Shown: in pieces, positions 1 through 7,653 of the stretch
How positions within the stretch are numbered: the stretch's first letter is position 1
Layout: each line of letters opens with the position of its first letter
NCBI GenBank assembly: GCA_964586025.1
Contig: CAZPGF010000063.1
Span: 1-15,473 of the forward strand
Direction: 5' to 3'
Origin: JACKGW01 sp964586025
GTDB taxonomy: Bacteria > Planctomycetota > PLA2 > JAEUHO01
Length of the DNA stretch: 15,473 nt
Program-made: the position numbers and the translations under genes
Notes under the pieces: model-generated
Database searches by the model: none
Seen by the model: only the letters and a program-made list of their open reading frames with translations
What the model was told of the DNA's origin: nothing

Positions 1-1
1 G

Positions 2-3000
2 GGAAGGACAAACGACCTGCGCTCGCGCTGCGTCCAGCCGGCCGGCGGCGGGCACGTCGCGCGCGACGTCCACCTCGCGCTGGCGCGCGACCCCGGCGGG
101 CTTGCGCGCCTGCTCACGACGATCGAGAACGATCCCGACCGCGTGGCCGAAATCGAGGCGGCGATCGCCGGCGAGCGGGCGACCGCCTCGCGCGAATCCG
201 CCGTGGCGCCGGTCCTCGGCATCACCGGCACGGGGGGCGCTGGCAAGTCGTCGCTCGTGGACGAGTTGGTCCGCCGCTTCCTGCTCGACCATCCGACGAA
301 GACGGTGGCGATCCTCGCGATCGACCCGTCGCGGCGCCGCACGGGCGGAGCGCTGCTCGGCGACCGCATCCGGATGAACAGCATCGATTCGCCGCGGGTC
401 TACATGCGCTCGCTGGCGACGCGTCAGTCCCATCTCGCGATGAGCCGACACGTCGCTCCCGCGCTGCGCCTCCTCGGCGCAGCGGGGTTCGACCTGGTCG
501 TCGTGGAGACGTCCGGCATCGGGCAGTCCGACACGGAGATCGTCGAACACGCCGACGTCTCCCTCTACGTGATGACGGCGGAGTACGGCGCGGCCACGCA
601 GCTCGAGAAGATCGACATGCTCGACTACGCCGACCTCGTCGCGATCAACAAGTTCGACAAGCCCGGTTCGCTGGACGCGCTCCGCGACGTCCGCAAGCAG
701 GTCCAGCGCAACCGCAACGCCTTCGCCGAGCCCGCCGACTCGATGCCCGTCTACGGCACGGTGGCGTCGCTGTTCAACGACGGCGGCACCCATCGCCTCT
801 ACCACGCGGTCATGACCCAGCTCGCCGCGCGCACCGGCGCCCCGCTCGACGAGGGGCGCGGCTTCGCGCCGTCCACGCATCGGACGAGCGAGGTGATTCC
901 CGCCGATCGGAGCCGCTACCTCGCGGAGATCGCCGAGGCGAGCGACCGGTACGACGAGTTCGTCGCCGAGCAGGTCGATGTCGCACGCCGCCTGGGACAT
1001 CTCCACGGCGCGATCGCGACGCTCCGCGGGGAGTCGACGACGGCCTGGCCGGAGAGCCTCACGCCCTCCGCCCGCCCCGACGATCCCGACGAGGTCCACG
1101 CGCTCGTCCGCCACGCGTCGGACCTCGCGCTCCGCCTCGCACCGGACTCGCGCGAGCGCCTGTCCGGATGGCCGAGGACCCGCGCCGAGTACGGCGGCGA
1201 CGTGCTCGCCTACCAGGTCCGCGGCCACACGATCCACCAACCGCTGACGTGGACGTCCCTTTCGGGCACGACGATCCGTCGGGTCGAACTGCCGCGCAGC
1301 GAGGACTGGGGCGAGATCCTGCGCTTCGTCCTCACCGAGAACGTCCCCGGGCGGTTCCCGTACAGCGCGGGGGTGTTTCCGCTAAAGCGCGAGGGTGAGG
1401 ATCCCGCGCGGATGTTCGCCGGCGAGGGCGGGCCGGAGCGCACGAACCACCGCTTCCACTACCTCTCGCACGGCATGCCGGCCGCGCGCCTCTCCACCGC
1501 GTTCGACAGCGTCACCCTCTACGGGGAGAACCCGGATCGCCGTCCCGACATCTACGGCAAGATCGGCAACTCCGGCGTCAGCGTCGCGACGCTCGACGAC
1601 GCGAAGATCCTCTACAGCGGCTTCGACCTCGCCGATCCGAAGACGAGCGTGTCGATGACGATCAACGGCCCGGCGCCGATGATCCTCGCGTTCTTCCTGA
1701 ACGCCGCCATCGACCAGCAGTGCGAAAAACACATCCGCGCCGAGGGGCTGACCGCCGAGGTCGATCGCCGCGTGGACGAGATCCTGCGGGCTCGCGGCGT
1801 GCCGCGCCCTCGCTACCGGGGCCCGCTTCCCCCGGACCACGACGGACTCGGCCTCCTGCTGCTCGGCGTCACCGGACGGGACGTGCTCCCGCCCGAGGTG
1901 TACGGCAAGATCCGCGAACGGACCCTCTCCCGTGTTCGCGGCACGGTCCAGGCCGACATCCTCAAGGAGGATCAGGCCCAGAACACGTGCATCTTCAGCA
2001 CGGAATTCGCGCTGCGGATGATGGCCGACGTCCAGGCCTGGTTCATCGACCACGACGTTCGCAACTTCTACAGCGTGTCGATCAGCGGCTACCACATCGC
2101 CGAGGCCGGGGCGAACCCGATCACCCAACTCGCGCTGACCCTCGCCAACGGCTTCACCTACGTCGAGTTCTACCGCGCGCGGGGCATGCGGGTCGACGCC
2201 TTCGCCCCGAACCTGTCGTTCTTCTTCAGCAACGGTCTCGACCCCGAGTACGCGGTGATCGGGCGCGTCGCGCGCCGGATCTGGGCGAAGGCGATGCGCT
2301 TCGTCTACGGCGCCAACGCGCGCAGCCAGCAGCTCAAGTACCACATCCAGACCAGCGGGCGTAGCCTCCACGCGCAGGAGATCGCGTTCAACGACATCCG
2401 CACGACGCTGCAAGCCCTCTACGCCCTGAACGACAACTGCAACTCGCTGCACACCAACGCCTACGACGAGGCGATCACGACGCCCACCGAGGAGAGCGTC
2501 CGCCGCGCGCTCGCGATCCAGCTCGTCATCGCAAAGGAACTGGGACTCTCCAAGAACGAGAACCCGCTGCAGGGGTCCTACGTGATCGAGACCCTGACCG
2601 ACCTCGTCGAGCAGGCCGTGTTGCTCGAGTTCCGCCGCCTCTCCGATCGCGGTGGCGTCCTCGGCGCGATGGAGAGGATGTACCAGCGCACCAAGATCCA
2701 GGAGGAGAGCCTCCTCTACGAGGCGAAGAAGCATTCCGGCGAGTTGCCGATCGTCGGCGTGAACACCTTCCTCGATCGTCGCGGCTCGCCGACGATCGTC
2801 CCGGAAGAGGTCATCCGATCCACGACCGAGGAGCGCGAGGCCGCCATCGCGTCCCTGGAAGCGTTCCACCGCCGCAACGAAGCCGAAGCGCCTCTCGCCT
2901 TGGAACGCCTGCAGCGCGCCGCCGTGGAGGACACGAACCTCTTCGACGTGATGATGGACGCGGCGACGACCTGCTCGCTCGGCCAGATCAGCCGCGCCCT

Positions 3001-3037
3001 CTACGACGTCGGAGGCCAGTACCGCCGCAACATGTAG
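2..3037 (+). CDS. icmF: Fused isobutyryl-CoA mutase (IcmF), 5'-partial: MeaB-like G domain plus mutase core
   Basis: This frame is open from the window edge to TAG at 3035-3037 (1011 residues seen). Family members are near 1,090 residues, so the N-terminal B12-binding domain lies upstream and the GTG at 143 is internal. Residues from about 70 to 330 form a MeaB/ArgK-like GTPase: P-loop GTGGAGKSS with Lys at residue 82, ETSGIGQSD from residue 169, and NKFD at 216-219. After a linker, the mutase core begins near FPYSAGVFP (about 452). It carries RMFAGEG, SISGYH (about 693), YHIQTSG (His about 781) and KNENPLQGS. The position matching the substrate-binding Arg of methylmalonyl-CoA mutase (MVRNTY motif) is Gln here (AQNTC, residue 660), as in isobutyryl-CoA mutases. 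The family interconverts isobutyryl-CoA and n-butyryl-CoA with adenosylcobalamin, and its own G domain protects and loads the cofactor. It faces away from the glycan genes, so a shared role is unlikely. Confidence 0.95.
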   Translation, partial: GRTNDLRSRCVQPAGGGHVARDVHLALARDPGGLARLLTTIENDPDRVAEIEAAIAGERATASRESAVAPVLGITGTGGAGKSSLVDELVRRFLLDHPTKTVAILAIDPSRRRTGGALLGDRIRMNSIDSPRVYMRSLATRQSHLAMSRHVAPALRLLGAAGFDLVVVETSGIGQSDTEIVEHADVSLYVMTAEYGAATQLEKIDMLDYADLVAINKFDKPGSLDALRDVRKQVQRNRNAFAEPADSMPVYGTVASLFNDGGTHRLYHAVMTQLAARTGAPLDEGRGFAPSTHRTSEVIPADRSRYLAEIAEASDRYDEFVAEQVDVARRLGHLHGAIATLRGESTTAWPESLTPSARPDDPDEVHALVRHASDLALRLAPDSRERLSGWPRTRAEYGGDVLAYQVRGHTIHQPLTWTSLSGTTIRRVELPRSEDWGEILRFVLTENVPGRFPYSAGVFPLKREGEDPARMFAGEGGPERTNHRFHYLSHGMPAARLSTAFDSVTLYGENPDRRPDIYGKIGNSGVSVATLDDAKILYSGFDLADPKTSVSMTINGPAPMILAFFLNAAIDQQCEKHIRAEGLTAEVDRRVDEILRARGVPRPRYRGPLPPDHDGLGLLLLGVTGRDVLPPEVYGKIRERTLSRVRGTVQADILKEDQAQNTCIFSTEFALRMMADVQAWFIDHDVRNFYSVSISGYHIAEAGANPITQLALTLANGFTYVEFYRARGMRVDAFAPNLSFFFSNGLDPEYAVIGRVARRIWAKAMRFVYGANARSQQLKYHIQTSGRSLHAQEIAFNDIRTTLQALYALNDNCNSLHTNAYDEAITTPTEESVRRALAIQLVIAKELGLSKNENPLQGSYVIETLTDLVEQAVLLEFRRLSDRGGVLGAMERMYQRTKIQEESLLYEAKKHSGELPIVGVNTFLDRRGSPTIVPEEVIRSTTEEREAAIASLEAFHRRNEAEAPLALERLQRAAVEDTNLFDVMMDAATTCSLGQISRALYDVGGQYRRNM

Positions 3038-3052
3038 CGGCGCCGCGTGGAT

Positions 3053-3082
3053 CCGTTCAGGGGGTCGTAACCGTTCAGGGGG
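3053..3082. repeat. Two 12-bp direct repeats in the convergent intergenic gap
   Basis: CCGTTCAGGGGG occurs at 3053-3064 and again at 3071-3082, giving a period of 18 bp with a TCGTAA spacer. Read on the minus strand the unit is CCCCCTGAACGG. It sits between the convergent icmF and phosphodiesterase genes, where no protein is encoded. The copies are perfect, while neighbouring intergenic sequence is not repetitive. It could be part of a dispersed intergenic repeat family or a protein-binding site. It does not form a hairpin and so is not an obvious terminator. Confidence 0.75.
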
Positions 3083-3139
3083 AATCGGGCGTTGCGAACA
3101 TGCGGTGGACGAGAAGGGAGCGCACGCCCCGGACGAGGG

Positions 3140-3997
3140 TCAGCGACGCGCTGCCGCGCGATTGGCGACGTTGCGGGCGTGGACGGCCGTCGGCGGGTGG
3201 TTCGTCTGGGCAACGCAGATGCCGCGACGGAAGACGCGGCCGACCGTCGATGCGGCGCCGCCCATCTCGTCGTCCCAGGTCAGCTTCCACGAGTTCACCC
3301 AGGTCCGCGCCCCCGCCGCACGCAGTTCGGTGACGAGCCAGTCGTGCATCCACTCGTAGTCGCCGTGGATGAGCACGATCTTCGGATCGCGGCGCGCCGC
3401 CCAGGCCCGGGCGCCGGGGATGTCGCGGGCGCGCACCATCAGGTCCAGGTCGGGCAACAGGAACCGCAGACGGTGGTACGCCGTTTCCTCGGTCACGAAC
3501 GCGACGACCCGCCCCGCCGCACGCGCCTCGCGGATCGCGGCGACGACCGCTTCGAGGCGTGGCGTCTTGATGTCCAGCACGAGAATCGGAAAGCCTCGCG
3601 GCTCCGCCCACGCGAGCGCCCGCGCGAGCGTGAGCAGGCGCCGACCCCGCCGCTGCCAGTCGGCGAAGTTCTTCGTCCGCGGCCACGGGTCGTGCTCGAT
3701 CACCGGGACGCCGTCGGCGGTCGTCTCGACGTCGATCTCGATCAGGTCGAGGCCGGCACGCCGCCCGCTCTCGAACGACGCGATCGTGTTCCCCTCCTGC
3801 ATCCGGAAGTCGCCGCGATGACCGCAGACGAGGTGCCGTCGCGCGGTCGGGTCGCGCAGGACCACGTCCACCCGCGTCCGGGTCGCCACGGCAGGACCGT
3901 CGCCCCACGCTCCGCGCAAACCGAGGCAACCCGCGCCCATCGCGAGGACGACCAGCGCGACGACGAACGAACGGCGATCGAGACCCCGACCCGTCAT
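3140..3997 (-). CDS. Glycerophosphodiester phosphodiesterase family protein, probably exported (Tat-like signal)
   Basis: Predicted 285 residues, ATG at 3997, TGA at 3140-3142. The fold signature is clear: HRGD at 60-63, EGNT at 68-71 in place of the usual PENT, IEIDVETTADG at 86-96 with metal-ligand-type Glu87 and Asp89, then EHD at 101-103 and LDIKT at 141-145. Such enzymes hydrolyse glycerophosphodiesters to glycerol 3-phosphate and an alcohol, using a divalent metal. The N-terminus reads LDRRSF followed by a hydrophobic stretch (11-23) ending near GAGC. This looks like a twin-arginine signal, possibly a lipoprotein, although Gly at -3 makes the lipobox weak. The start lies 5 nt after the stop of the upstream glycosyltransferase-acyltransferase gene, so it is the third gene of that operon. 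Its substrate is unknown; a glycerophosphate-bearing surface glycan or phospholipid head group is an inference. The frame stays open far upstream, but only as a shadow of the preceding gene. Confidence 0.88.
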   Translation of the reverse strand: MTGRGLDRRSFVVALVVLAMGAGCLGLRGAWGDGPAVATRTRVDVVLRDPTARRHLVCGHRGDFRMQEGNTIASFESGRRAGLDLIEIDVETTADGVPVIEHDPWPRTKNFADWQRRGRRLLTLARALAWAEPRGFPILVLDIKTPRLEAVVAAIREARAAGRVVAFVTEETAYHRLRFLLPDLDLMVRARDIPGARAWAARRDPKIVLIHGDYEWMHDWLVTELRAAGARTWVNSWKLTWDDEMGGAASTVGRVFRRGICVAQTNHPPTAVHARNVANRAAARR

Positions 3998-4002
3998 GCG
4001 GG

Positions 4003-6213
4003 TCAGCGTACGCTCCGGCGCCGTCGAATCTCGTCCTTCGCGACCGCGACCGCGCCACGGACCGCGGACGCGAACCGTCCGCGGGCGCCCCGCGGATGCA
4101 CCGAGACGTCGAACAGGGCGCGGCGCCCCGTGGACCACGCGTGCTTGTACGACTCGTCGCCGTCGAGGAAGTCGAACGCTTCGGCGCCGTGCCCGAACGC
4201 CTCCTGCTCGAGCATCACGGCCCTGAGCACCGACCCAGCGCTCACGCCCGCCTCCCCGTCCTCGACCCCGCTCTGGAAGTGCAGGACCCGACCGCGGAAG
4301 CGGAAGCCGTAGTACACGGCGAGGTCGCGCCCTTCGTCCGAGAGCGCGAGCAACACCAACTCCCCGCGCTCGACGAGCCTTCGCGCCAGCGCCCGGTGGA
4401 AGGCCACGACGCCCGCTCCCGCGAACGCCGTCTCCATCCCCCGTCCCGTGAAGCGCCGCCGATGGAGCGCGAACAGGCGCGTCAGCAACGCGTCGGCCTC
4501 GGCGGCGTTCGTCGCACGCTCGATCCGCGCACCCGGACGCTCGAGAGCGCGCTTCACGGTGCGCCGCAGTTCGTGCCGCCGCTTGCGCGAGAAGTGCCTT
4601 CCGAGGTACTCGTCGAAGGTGCCGTGCGTGTCGATCTCGTGGCAAACGGTCACGAAGCGCTCGTTCCACGACAGTCCGTGCCGCGGATCGTGCAGCGCGG
4701 CACGAAGCGCGCCGTCGTGCCGCAGATGCCGGAGCCGCAGCGCGCCGAGAGGACGGCGTACCAGGGCGTCGAGCGCGACCGAGGCGACCCGCTCGCCCCG
4801 CCCCGGCGCCGCGATGACGTCGAGGTGGTCCGCGCCCGAGTCCTGGCCGGCGAAGCCGAGCACGCCCCGCGCCTCGAGCAGCGGGAGAACGCCCTGGAGC
4901 GCCCCCGTCTCGTCGAACACCTCCACCACGCACGGCCGACCACCGCGGACCTGCCACCAGGTCGTGATCCACGCCGGCGAGAGGAAGAACCCGCGCCCGT
5001 CGAGCCAGGTCGCCGCGCGCTCCAACGCCGCCCCCGCGCCCCCCTCGTCGCGGTGCACGGCAACCGACCACCCGCGCGGCCGCCACGGCGCACGCGCACG
5101 CTCGACCTCCGCGTCGAATCGCGCGACGAACGACGCGACCATCCGCTCCGCGGTCAACGTCGTCCGGAACCGCTCGCGTCCCGCCGCACCGAGCGCTGCG
5201 CGATGCGCGCCGTCGTCCCGGAGTCGCACGAGGTGCCCGACCAACGCGGGCACGTCCCCGACCGGGTAGAGATGCCCCGTGCGGCCCTCGTCCACGAGGT
5301 CGGGATTCCCGCCGACGTTCGTGGCCACGATCGGTAGTCCGCACGCGAGGTACTCGATCAGCGCGTTCGAGAGCCCCTCGCTCTCGGAGCACAGGACCCC
5401 GACATCGAGGGCCTTGAGCCAGGGGACCACGTCCCCGGTCACGCCGTGCAGGTGGAACCTCCCGTCGAGTCCGCGGTCGTGCGCCCGCTTCTGCAACGCG
5501 GCGACCTCGTCGTCCTCGCCCGTGCCGAGGACCAGGCCATGCGTCGCGCGCGGCCCGTCCCCCATCGCGGCCACCGCGTCCACCAGATCCTCGTGCCGCT
5601 TCAGGGGCCGCAGGTTCGCGCACAGTCCGACGAGGAAGGCGTCCTCCGGGATGCCCAAGCGCGTGCGCAGCCCGGCGTCCGCTGCCGCGTCGAAGCGCGG
5701 GGCGACGTGCCCGTTCGGAATCACGTGCACGCGCGAGGGATGAGCGTGCTCGACCTCGATCGTCCGTGTCGCGACGGCCTGCGCGTTCGCGACGATCCCC
5801 GCCGCGACACGATTCGCCGCCCGCAGCAACGGCAGGTGGAACGACCGCTGCCAGTACCCCATGTCGCGACGGCTGGTCAGCACGGGGACGCCGATGCGCT
5901 TGCCGAGGCCCGGCGCGAGCCAGCACGTGTCGCTGTGGAATGCCTGGATCAGGTCGAAGCGCGCCGCGCGAGCCGCCTGCGCCACCCGATCGAGTCGCCA
6001 CGCGAACCGCGGATCGAACACCGACGGCAGATGCCACACCCGCCACGGACAGAGGAAGTCGTTCGGACCGAGGTGGTAGGAGTGCTGCAGCACCCAGAGT
6101 TCGGCTTCCCAACCCGCCGGCAGGTCCCGCACGAGCGTCAGGATCTGGCCCTCGGTGCCGCCGTGAAGTCCCCCGAACACATCCGTGAGAATCAACAGCC
6201 GGCGCCTTCTCAT
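4003..6213 (-). CDS. GT4 glycosyltransferase fused to a CelD/FemAB-like GNAT acyltransferase domain
   Basis: Predicted 736 residues, ATG at 6213, overlapping the upstream ligase stop by 4 bp (ATGA). Residues 1 to about 375 are a GT-B family 4 glycosyltransferase: LTDVFGGLHGGTEGQ near the N-terminus for acceptor and loop contacts, VHVIPNG (162-168), VGLCANLRPLKRHEDL (195-210), and the donor-binding EX7E motif from Glu279 to Glu287 (SEGLSNALIEYLACG). From about 380 a second complete domain matches the CelD-like GNAT family (Pfam Acetyltransf_6 type): FFLSPAWITTWW (409-420), HFSRKRRHELRR (540-551), AVYYGFRF (632-639), and the C-terminal DFLDGDESYKHAWS (681-694). The glycosyltransferase presumably adds a sugar from a nucleotide donor. 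The second domain would transfer an acyl or aminoacyl group to an unknown acceptor. No stop, frameshift or repeated ribosome site lies at the junction, so this reads as a real fusion. These domains are usually separate proteins. Both are probably cytoplasmic, as no signal peptide is seen. Confidence 0.9.
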   Translation of the reverse strand: MRRRRLLILTDVFGGLHGGTEGQILTLVRDLPAGWEAELWVLQHSYHLGPNDFLCPWRVWHLPSVFDPRFAWRLDRVAQAARAARFDLIQAFHSDTCWLAPGLGKRIGVPVLTSRRDMGYWQRSFHLPLLRAANRVAAGIVANAQAVATRTIEVEHAHPSRVHVIPNGHVAPRFDAAADAGLRTRLGIPEDAFLVGLCANLRPLKRHEDLVDAVAAMGDGPRATHGLVLGTGEDDEVAALQKRAHDRGLDGRFHLHGVTGDVVPWLKALDVGVLCSESEGLSNALIEYLACGLPIVATNVGGNPDLVDEGRTGHLYPVGDVPALVGHLVRLRDDGAHRAALGAAGRERFRTTLTAERMVASFVARFDAEVERARAPWRPRGWSVAVHRDEGGAGAALERAATWLDGRGFFLSPAWITTWWQVRGGRPCVVEVFDETGALQGVLPLLEARGVLGFAGQDSGADHLDVIAAPGRGERVASVALDALVRRPLGALRLRHLRHDGALRAALHDPRHGLSWNERFVTVCHEIDTHGTFDEYLGRHFSRKRRHELRRTVKRALERPGARIERATNAAEADALLTRLFALHRRRFTGRGMETAFAGAGVVAFHRALARRLVERGELVLLALSDEGRDLAVYYGFRFRGRVLHFQSGVEDGEAGVSAGSVLRAVMLEQEAFGHGAEAFDFLDGDESYKHAWSTGRRALFDVSVHPRGARGRFASAVRGAVAVAKDEIRRRRSVR

Positions 6214-7505
6214 CGCTGCGGCGCCACGAGGAAGGGCACGTCCGAGATCGTGAAGCGGTGCTTTCCCGACGGACCCGTCTCGATCCGATCGACCGAGCGC
6301 CAGGAGAGATGCACCCCCTCGCCGAGGCGCGTCCGGATCGCCGCGAGCACGTCGGCGAGCGCCGTCTCGTCGGCCGGGCCCTCGGTGAGGAGGTCGACGC
6401 GATCGATCGCGGTCTGACGAAGTTGGAATCGTCGCACGTCGTCGCGTCCGTAGAAGAGGTGCGTGAACCACTCGCCGTGGATCCGCAACCCCGACGGCGT
6501 CGTCAGGAAGTCGGAACTGCGGCCGTGGATGGCGCGAAGCCGCGGCCACGCGACCCCGCACGGACAGGGGGCCTCGTCCTCGGACCAGGACGCGACGTCG
6601 CCGTTCGCATAGCGGAGGAAGCCGAACGCGCGGTTCGACAGGTCCGTGACGAGGACCCGACCGAACTCGCCGCGGGGCACGGCGCGGCCCGCCTCGTCCA
6701 CGAGTTCGACGACCTTCGTGTGCGCCATGACGTGGAAGCCACCGTGCGCGCACTCGGCCGCGAGACACGGCGTCTCGCGACTGCCGTACACGTCGCGCAC
6801 CGGCACGCCGAACGCCTCTTCGATGCGCCCGCGCCGATCGGGGAACAGCGCCTCCGCCGCCGATCGCACGACGCGCGGGCGGATCGGCCTCCCGCCGTCC
6901 GCGATCAGTCGCGCCGCGAGGAGATCGAGGGCGGTCGCGTAACCCTGGATGACCTCGGGCCGAAACCGCCGCAACGCCGCCGCGAATGCCCGCAAGCCGG
7001 CGTCGTCCACCTGAAACGCGTTCAGGTGCCGCCGTCCGAGCAGGTGCTCGACGAACCGATCCTTCCGGGACGCGCCCGCCTCCCGGTCGTCGCCCCACAC
7101 GTACGCCGCGCGCGACCACGGTCGAACGCCCCACCACCGCACGAGCAGGAGTTCGGTCGCGAACGTCGATACGGCCTGGTCCGGGGCGTGGACGAACCGC
7201 ACCGGTTCCCCGGTCGAGCCCCCCGTCGAGTCGGCGACGAGCGACGCGGGATCGAGGGACGGATCGATCAGTGCCTCCCGCCCCCGCTGGACATCCGCGC
7301 GCGAGAGCACCGGCAGGGCGTCGAGCGTGGTCGCTCCCGCCGCGCGCTCCCGAAACCACGGCAGGTGCCGCACCGCCCACGCGACGTGGTCACCGACGGC
7401 GCGCTCCTGCCACCGGACGAAGTCCTCGGAAGGGAGGGCCGCAATCCGCCGGAACTCGCGCAGGCGCCCGCGCCAACCGGGGTTCCAACGGCCGTGCGTG
7501 AGCAT
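6210..7505 (-). CDS. CapK/PaaK-like adenylate-forming ligase (first of two), polysaccharide locus
   Basis: Predicted 431 residues from ATG at 7505. Family motifs in order: nucleotide-binding STGGSTGEP (93-101), VIQGYATALDLLAARL (185-200), VYGSRETPCLAAEC (239-252), ILVTDL-type RVLVTDLSNRAF (283-294), LRYANGD (297-303), CPCG (314-317), GRSSDFL (328-334) and a C-terminal PSGKHRF (412-418). That lysine matches the catalytic Lys of adenylating enzymes. PaaK relatives activate a carboxylate with ATP and pass it to CoA. CapK members are found in capsule loci with untested substrates. Its stop overlaps the next start (ATGA at 6210-6213). The start is uncertain: GTG at 7526 is in frame and has a weak GGGTG upstream. 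An ATG at 7656 would overlap the divergent gene start and is unlikely. A related but divergent paralogue is at 8730-10124. It could modify a sugar or lipid with an acid. Confidence 0.85.
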   Translation of the reverse strand: MLTHGRWNPGWRGRLREFRRIAALPSEDFVRWQERAVGDHVAWAVRHLPWFRERAAGATTLDALPVLSRADVQRGREALIDPSLDPASLVADSTGGSTGEPVRFVHAPDQAVSTFATELLLVRWWGVRPWSRAAYVWGDDREAGASRKDRFVEHLLGRRHLNAFQVDDAGLRAFAAALRRFRPEVIQGYATALDLLAARLIADGGRPIRPRVVRSAAEALFPDRRGRIEEAFGVPVRDVYGSRETPCLAAECAHGGFHVMAHTKVVELVDEAGRAVPRGEFGRVLVTDLSNRAFGFLRYANGDVASWSEDEAPCPCGVAWPRLRAIHGRSSDFLTTPSGLRIHGEWFTHLFYGRDDVRRFQLRQTAIDRVDLLTEGPADETALADVLAAIRTRLGEGVHLSWRSVDRIETGPSGKHRFTISDVPFLVAPQR

Positions 7506-7653
7506 CCATGCGATGCGCGCGATCACGGCCGCACCCGTGACGAGTCGCGACGCGGATTCCGTGCGGACGGGAGGGGGCAGGTCGCGTGCATCGTCGGCCG
7601 AAGGGGGATGGTATGGGGCCGGACGTAGACTCCGCCCCGAGTTCGTGCAGCCC
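7506..7653. promoter_or_regulatory. Divergent intergenic region between the two polysaccharide operons
   Basis: This 148-bp gap separates two head-to-head gene sets, so promoters for both should be here or nearby. I looked for paired -35 and -10 hexamers on both strands. I found only isolated weak -10-like matches (TAGACT at 7626-7631 on plus; TACCAT on minus) with no -35 at a sensible distance. No convincing operator or ribosome binding site is visible before the ATG at 7654. The assignment rests on gene arrangement, not on a recognised motif. If the ligase starts at GTG 7526, the gap is shorter. Confidence 0.4.

Noticed and set aside
1382..2869. Open frame of 495 codons on the minus strand inside the mutase gene
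   Set aside because: It lies antisense to a strongly conserved mutase core, has low-complexity Glu/Val/Arg/Ala composition and no family motif. It is a by-product of high third-position GC.
143..3037. GTG at 143 as the true start of the mutase, giving a protein without a B12 domain
   Set aside because: The frame stays open to the window edge with plausible helical linker sequence, and IcmF proteins carry an N-terminal B12-binding domain of the missing size. It is treated as partial.
3998..4020. Lipoprotein assignment for the phosphodiesterase based on Cys24
   Set aside because: The residues before the Cys are Gly-Ala-Gly, so the usual Leu at -3 is absent. A Tat-type signal is the better description, with lipidation left open.
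3998..6112. Long open extension upstream of the phosphodiesterase in the same frame
   Set aside because: The extension is Arg/Gly/Ala-rich, runs out of frame through the glycosyltransferase-acyltransferase gene, and has no motif. The phosphodiesterase has a good ATG and signal peptide at 3997.
7600..7640. Promoter hexamers TAGACT and TACCAT in the divergent gap
   Set aside because: Four of six matches each and no -35 element at 16-18 bp. This is not enough to name a promoter.
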